Made by a program: the position numbers and the translations under genes. This document shows, in pieces, positions 6,733 to 10,328 of a DNA stretch of 10,328 nt (position 1 is its first letter; the number at the start of each line of letters is the position of its first letter). Where the stretch lies: NCBI GenBank assembly GCA_035704905.1, contig DASSWN010000104.1, forward strand, positions 1 through 10,328, written 5' to 3'. The notes under the pieces were generated by a model. The model was not told the DNA's origin, did not search any database, and saw only the letters and a program-made list of their open reading frames with translations. This DNA is from DASSWG01 sp035704905 (GTDB lineage: Bacteria > Bacteroidota > Bacteroidia > Flavobacteriales > Flavobacteriaceae).

Positions 6733-8796
6733 ATGCCTGAAAATCCTTTGTTGCAGAAATTTGATGCCGCGCCATTTTCAAAAATAAAAACCGAACATTT
6801 TAAACCCGCATTTAAAAAATGTATCGAAGAAGCGGAAGCCGAAATCGAAGCCATTACACAATCCTCCGAAAAGCCAACGTTTTCGAATACTATCGAGGCT
6901 TTGGAATATTCTGGGGATCAATTGGCCAGGGTTTCCAGCATTTTCTTTAATTTGAATTCGGCTGAAACAAATGACGAAATTCAACAAATCGCACAAGAAG
7001 TTTCACCGTGGTTGAGCGAATTTGGCAATAATATTTTATTGAACAAGGAATTGTTCGAACGCGTAAAAGCGGTTTTCGATGAAAAAGAAAAGCTCAATCT
7101 TTCCGCGGAAGAATCTATGTTACTGGAAAAACAGTATAAAGGATTTACCAGAAACGGCGCCAATTTATCCGACGACAAGAAGAAGGTTTTGCGTGAAATC
7201 GATCAAAAACTTGCCAAACTTTCGCTTACTTACGGGGAAAATGTATTGGCCGAAACCAACAATTATGAACTTCATTTAACCGACAAAAACGATTTGAAAG
7301 GCTTGCCGGAAAGCGATATTGAAACCGCGGAAGAATTAGCCAAGAAAAAAGGAAAGTCGGGGTATATTTTCACTTTGCAGCATCCGAGTTATTTGCCGTT
7401 TATGAAATATGCCGAAAATCGGGAATTGCGAAAAAAACTTTCCGTTGCTTTTGGTGCCAAAGCTTTTCAGGGAAATAAATTCGACAACCAGGAGAACGTG
7501 TTGGAAATTGTGAAATTGCGTCACAAACGTGCGAATTTACTGGGCTACAAAACCCACGCGCATTTTGTTTTGGAGGAAAGAATGGCGAAAAGCCCTAAAA
7601 AAGTAGAAGAATTTTTGCAAGATTTGCTCGAAAAAGCAAAACCCGCAGCAGAAAAAGAATTCGCCGAACTGGAAAAATTCGCCAAAGAATTGGACGGAAT
7701 TGACAAGTTGGAAAAATGGGATTCTGCCTATTATTCCGAAAAGTTGAAACACAAATTATTCGATTTAAAAGAAGAAGAATTGAAACCTTATTTTCCTCTG
7801 GAAAAAACCATTGACGGTGTCTTTGGGGTTGCCAGAAAATTATACGGACTTCATTTCCAAGAAATTTTCAATGTGGATAAATACCACGAAGAAGTAAAAA
7901 CCTACAGGGTTTCCGATGAAAACGGAAATTTCGTTGCGTTATTTTACGCCGATTTCCATCCTCGTGAAGGCAAACGGAACGGCGCGTGGATGACGGTTTA
8001 TAAAAACCAGAAAAAAAGCCCCTCCCGGCCTCCCCAAAGGGAAGGAGCAGATTCGCAAACTCCGAAAGGAGAACGACCACATATTTCGATTGTTTGCAAT
8101 TTCAGCCGACCTACAGCGAAAAAGCCTTCTCTTTTAACGTTCAATGAAGTCACCACTTTATTCCATGAATTTGGCCATGCGCTTCACGGAATGTTGGCGA
8201 ACACGACTTATCCAAGTCTTTCGGGAACTTCGGTTTATTGGGATTTTGTGGAATTGCCGAGTCAAATTTTAGAAAATTGGTGTTATGAAAAAGAAGCCTT
8301 GAATTTGTTTGCCAAGCATTTCGAAACAGAAGAAAATATTCCAATGGAATTGGTTGAAAAAATCAAGAAATCGGCCAACTTCCAAGAAGGTATGCAAACA
8401 CTGCGGCAATTGAGTTTCGGAATGTTGGACATGGCTTGGCACGCAACCGATCCAACCTCGATTTCCGATGTAAAAAACTATGAATTGCAAGCCTTTGACA
8501 ACACCAAATTATATCCCGATGTGCCCCAAAATTGCATGAGCACTTCCTTTTCGCATATTTTTCAGGGGGGATATTCGGCGGGATATTATTCTTATAAATG
8601 GGCGGAGGTTTTGGATGCCGATGCGTTCGCTTACTTCAAGGAAAACGGAATTTTCGATAAGGAAACCGCGACCAAATTCAAAGAAAATATTTTGAGCAAG
8701 GGCGGCACCGAAGACCCAATGCTGTTGTACAAACGCTTCCGAGGAAAAGAACCAGACCCAAAAGCACTGTTGAAACGGGCGGGACTTTTGAATTGA
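6733..8796 (+). CDS. M3-family zinc metallopeptidase (Dcp / oligopeptidase A type)
   Basis: This 687-residue zinc peptidase belongs to the thimet oligopeptidase family, which cleaves short peptides; members include dipeptidyl carboxypeptidase (Dcp) and oligopeptidase A (PrlC). The zinc motif is FHEFGHALHG with H478, E479 and H482, and the third ligand is E507 in DFVELPSQ. The catalytic-site region HIFQGGYSAGYYSYKWAEV (H608 to about 626) supplies the His and Tyr residues that bind substrate. N-terminal residues 1-440 form the helical lid, with PENPLLQKFDAAPFSKIKTEHF at the start. No signal peptide is seen, so it is probably cytoplasmic. Between GAWMTVYKNQ (to 426) and RPHISIVCNF (from 448) lie about 21 residues rich in Pro, Arg, Gln and Lys, against six in E. 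coli Dcp; they are encoded by a GC-rich palindromic repeat. The frame is not broken. Dcp is somewhat more likely than PrlC, but the exact specificity cannot be read from sequence. Confidence 0.95.
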   Translation: MPENPLLQKFDAAPFSKIKTEHFKPAFKKCIEEAEAEIEAITQSSEKPTFSNTIEALEYSGDQLARVSSIFFNLNSAETNDEIQQIAQEVSPWLSEFGNNILLNKELFERVKAVFDEKEKLNLSAEESMLLEKQYKGFTRNGANLSDDKKKVLREIDQKLAKLSLTYGENVLAETNNYELHLTDKNDLKGLPESDIETAEELAKKKGKSGYIFTLQHPSYLPFMKYAENRELRKKLSVAFGAKAFQGNKFDNQENVLEIVKLRHKRANLLGYKTHAHFVLEERMAKSPKKVEEFLQDLLEKAKPAAEKEFAELEKFAKELDGIDKLEKWDSAYYSEKLKHKLFDLKEEELKPYFPLEKTIDGVFGVARKLYGLHFQEIFNVDKYHEEVKTYRVSDENGNFVALFYADFHPREGKRNGAWMTVYKNQKKSPSRPPQREGADSQTPKGERPHISIVCNFSRPTAKKPSLLTFNEVTTLFHEFGHALHGMLANTTYPSLSGTSVYWDFVELPSQILENWCYEKEALNLFAKHFETEENIPMELVEKIKKSANFQEGMQTLRQLSFGMLDMAWHATDPTSISDVKNYELQAFDNTKLYPDVPQNCMSTSFSHIFQGGYSAGYYSYKWAEVLDADAFAYFKENGIFDKETATKFKENILSKGGTEDPMLLYKRFRGKEPDPKALLKRAGLLN
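8016..8073. repeat. In-frame GC-rich palindromic repeat inside the M3 peptidase gene
   Basis: This segment is C/G-rich in an otherwise AT-rich gene. It contains CCTCCCC-AAA-GGGAAGG (8029-8045), a 7-bp stem with one mismatch, and CTCC-GAAA-GGAG (8060-8071), a perfect 4-bp stem with a GAAA loop. I recall closely similar CCTCCCC-AAA-GGGGAGG and CTCCTTTCGGAG elements as dispersed intergenic repeats in many Bacteroidota genomes. Here it is translated as about 20 residues (KSPSRPPQREGADSQTPKGE, 428-447) at a site where E. coli Dcp has only six. The exact borders are uncertain. Confidence 0.65.
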
Positions 8797-8889
8797 GAAC
8801 CGAAATAGAACGATTTGTTGATTAATGGTTTAGGATTTGCCCCATTCCAACAATTTCAGGATTCATGTAGAATTTTTGCGGTAAATCCG

Positions 8890-8897
8890 TAACTTTG
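8890..8897 (+). promoter_or_regulatory. Predicted promoter -7 box of the 98-residue membrane protein gene
   Basis: TAACTTTG fits TAnnTTTG and lies 25 bases before the ATG at 8923. The nearest upstream TTG (8876-8878) is only 11 bases away, too close for a standard -33 element. The rest of the gap after the peptidase gene (8797-8889) shows no clear terminator or other structure. Confidence 0.45.
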
Positions 8898-8922
8898 AAG
8901 AATTCTAAAAACCGGAAAGAAG

Positions 8923-9219
8923 ATGCTGAAATTCCATAGGTTCAAACTTCCCAAAAATGGGCGCTACAATTATACCCCGCGATATTATGAAGGAAAAGAC
9001 ACGGGGAACATCTACGATTTCGATTCGAAATTCGCAAAATATAAAAACACCCCGAATTCCATAGATTTTGGGGCGCAGTGGGCCGAAGACCGTAAAGCGA
9101 ACCGGGTTAGGGGAAACCGGGAAATCAACCGCAGGGTGATCTACATCGCGCTCATTTTGGTTTTTCTTTTCCTTTGGCTGATCGACTTCGATTTGTCCAT
9201 TTTTTTGGTTAAACCATAA
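8923..9219 (+). CDS. Small single-helix membrane protein upstream of mutL, unknown function
   Basis: The 98-residue product has a basic, Tyr/Arg-rich N-terminal half (FHRFKLPKNGRYNYTPRYYE at 4-23, then GKDTGNIYDFDSKF at 24-37). A basic region RGNREINRR (63-71) follows, then one hydrophobic segment at about 72-87 (VIYIALILVFLFLWLI) and a short acidic and hydrophobic tail. With positive charges before the helix, the N-terminus is probably cytoplasmic. The start follows GGAAAGAAG, one of the better ribosome-binding sites here. It is 94 bases ahead of mutL, and they may be co-transcribed because no promoter is seen before mutL. I recall short flavobacterial proteins like this labelled 'riboflavin synthase subunit beta' in automated annotation. 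Nothing in the sequence supports that enzyme: it is too short and membrane-anchored. Function unknown. Confidence 0.8.
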   Translation: MLKFHRFKLPKNGRYNYTPRYYEGKDTGNIYDFDSKFAKYKNTPNSIDFGAQWAEDRKANRVRGNREINRRVIYIALILVFLFLWLIDFDLSIFLVKP

Positions 9220-9232
9220 GCTATAGGCTATA
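9218..9232. repeat. GCTATA-G-GCTATA direct repeat at the end of the small membrane protein gene
   Basis: AAGCTATAGGC (9218-9228) begins at the last two bases of the stop codon and continues into a second GCTATA (9227-9232). It differs by one base from AAGCTTTAGGC at the end of the DUF4175-like gene, in the same orientation relative to the gene it follows. It does not form a terminator. Confidence 0.45.
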
Positions 9233-9260
9233 AACATCAGATTAAAATTAGCCATATATC

Positions 9261-9307
9261 CAACTCATCACTCAAAACTCATCACCCAAAATTCACCACT
9301 CACCACT
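9261..9307. repeat. Degenerate tandem repeat of about 14 bases just before mutL
   Basis: Successive units are CAACTCATCACT (9261), CAAAACTCATCACC (9273), CAAAATTCACCACT (9287) and a half unit CACCACT (9301), ending 6 bases before the mutL ATG. The plus strand contains almost no G here. I recall similar ACTCATCACTC low-complexity stretches between genes in flavobacterial genomes. It probably forms an unstructured mutL leader; no Shine-Dalgarno is visible. Confidence 0.6.
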
Positions 9308-9313
9308 AAAAAA

Positions 9314-10328
9314 ATGGACATCATCCAACTTTTACCAGATCATGTGGCGAACCAAATCGCGGCAGGCGAAGTCGTGCAGCGGCCGGCTTCCGTGATCAAG
9401 GAATTGTTGGAAAACGCTGTGGATGCAGGCGCGACAACGATTTCACTCATTGTAAAAGAAGCCGGCAAAACCCTGGTACAAGTCACCGATAACGGCAAAG
9501 GAATGAGCGTCACCGATGCTCGAATGAGCTTTGAACGGCATGCCACTTCCAAAATTCGAACAGCGCAAGATTTGTTTCAATTACATACCAAAGGATTTCG
9601 AGGTGAAGCCTTGGCCTCGATCGCCGCAATTTCACAGGTAGAACTGAAATCGCGCCAAGAAGACGATGAAACAGGAACATTGTTGAAGATTGAAGGCAGC
9701 GAAGTTCAGGCCCAAGAAGTTTGTGTTTGCTCGAAAGGGACTTCCATTAGCGTTAAAAATTTGTTTTATAATATTCCCGCACGACGGAATTTCCTAAAAT
9801 CCACAGCGGTGGAATTGCGTCATTGCATCGACGAATTTCAGCGCGTGGCGATGGCGCATCCGAACATTGCTTTTTCTATGTACCACAACGGAACCGAATT
9901 ATTTCTTCTCTCTCCCGGTAATTACCGTCAACGAATTGTGGGGATTTTTGGTGGAAAAACCAATGAAAAATTGGTTCCGGTGAAAGAAGAAACCGATTTG
10001 TTGAAAATTTCGGGATTTGTCGGGAAACCGGAATTTGCCAAACGCACTCGCGGCGAACAGTTTTTTTTCGTGAACGACCGATTTATAAAAAGTCAATATT
10101 TGCATCACGCGGTGAATTCGGCTTTTGAAGGTTTGCTTCGCGACAAGGCGCACCCTTCCTATTTTTTGTATTTGGAAGTGAATCCGCAAAGCATCGACAT
10201 AAATATTCATCCAACCAAAACCGAAATAAAATTTGATGACGAACATTCGTTGTATGCCATTTTGCGGAGTTCAGTGAAGCACAGTTTGGGACAATTTAGC
10301 GTGGCACCGGTTTTGGATTTTGAACGTG
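9314..10328 (+). CDS. mutL: DNA mismatch repair protein MutL, N-terminal part
   Basis: MutL is the ATP-driven link between mismatch recognition by MutS and downstream excision. The first 338 codons are present, and the gene is cut by the right edge; the family usually has about 600 residues. The GHKL ATPase motifs are all visible: ELLENAVDAGA with catalytic Glu30 and Mg-binding Asn34, DNGKGM at 59-64, RHATSKI at 75-81, and GFRGEAL at 94-100 in the ATP lid. NLFYNIPARRNFL closes the ATPase domain. From about 215 the transducer domain follows, ending with FFFVNDRFIKS and the family-typical DINIHPTKTEIKF. The ATG at 9314 is chosen because MDIIQLLPDHVANQIAAGEV is the standard N-terminus; it sits behind an A-run, not a Shine-Dalgarno. 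Whether the C-terminal endonuclease motif is present cannot be seen here. Confidence 0.98.
   Translation, partial: MDIIQLLPDHVANQIAAGEVVQRPASVIKELLENAVDAGATTISLIVKEAGKTLVQVTDNGKGMSVTDARMSFERHATSKIRTAQDLFQLHTKGFRGEALASIAAISQVELKSRQEDDETGTLLKIEGSEVQAQEVCVCSKGTSISVKNLFYNIPARRNFLKSTAVELRHCIDEFQRVAMAHPNIAFSMYHNGTELFLLSPGNYRQRIVGIFGGKTNEKLVPVKEETDLLKISGFVGKPEFAKRTRGEQFFFVNDRFIKSQYLHHAVNSAFEGLLRDKAHPSYFLYLEVNPQSIDINIHPTKTEIKFDDEHSLYAILRSSVKHSLGQFSVAPVLDFER

Noticed and set aside
8011..8073. Frameshift or pseudogene in the M3 peptidase because of the odd low-complexity segment
   Set aside because: The frame is the same before and after, and all catalytic motifs downstream are intact, so it is an in-frame insertion.
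8905..9255. 116-residue minus-strand frame opposite the small membrane protein gene
   Set aside because: It has no recognisable features and overlaps a plus-strand gene that has a ribosome-binding site, -7 box and membrane helix.
1..10328. An undescribed defence, mobile or biosynthetic system
   Set aside because: All recognised genes are housekeeping or lineage-conserved unknowns. I found no transposase, integrase, CRISPR repeat, tRNA gene or clustered unknown enzymes.

Overview
The window reads as a stretch of ordinary chromosome from a member of the Bacteroidota, most likely Flavobacteriaceae. Evidence for this is the set of Bacteroidota-type proteins (a very large DUF4175-like protein next to ybeY and mnmG, and a GluRS with a family-specific insertion), A-rich leaders instead of strong Shine-Dalgarno sequences, and TAnnTTTG promoter -7 boxes in front of three genes. 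The base composition is moderately AT-rich. The genus cannot be named from the sequence alone.

Layout. The left part (1-4452) is a minus-strand block read right to left: a large membrane-anchored coiled-coil protein (DUF4175-like), the rRNA-maturation endoribonuclease ybeY, and the first 191 codons of the tRNA-modification gene mnmG, which runs off the left edge. A perfect 16-bp palindrome matching the ParB-binding centromere site parS lies in the last codons of ybeY, 9 bases before the mnmG start. A divergent intergenic region (4453-4580) holds a 9-bp-arm inverted repeat. The right part (4581-10328) is all plus strand: a small predicted lipoprotein, glutamyl-tRNA synthetase gltX, an M3-family zinc oligopeptidase, a 98-residue one-helix membrane protein, and the first 338 codons of the mismatch-repair gene mutL, which runs off the right edge.

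How the genes fit together. YbeY, MnmG and GluRS all serve translation (rRNA maturation, wobble-uridine modification, tRNA charging). The M3 peptidase degrades oligopeptides and MutL acts in mismatch repair. This is housekeeping content; I see no phage, transposase, CRISPR, toxin-antitoxin or secondary-metabolite cluster, and no evidence of a complete undescribed system. The interesting signals are at DNA level: the parS-like palindrome inside a coding end, a GC-rich palindromic repeat carried in frame inside the M3 peptidase, an 11-mer AAGCTWTAGGC found at two gene ends, a degenerate tandem repeat just before mutL, and the dyad in the divergent promoter region. No gene-free stretch exceeds 300 bases.
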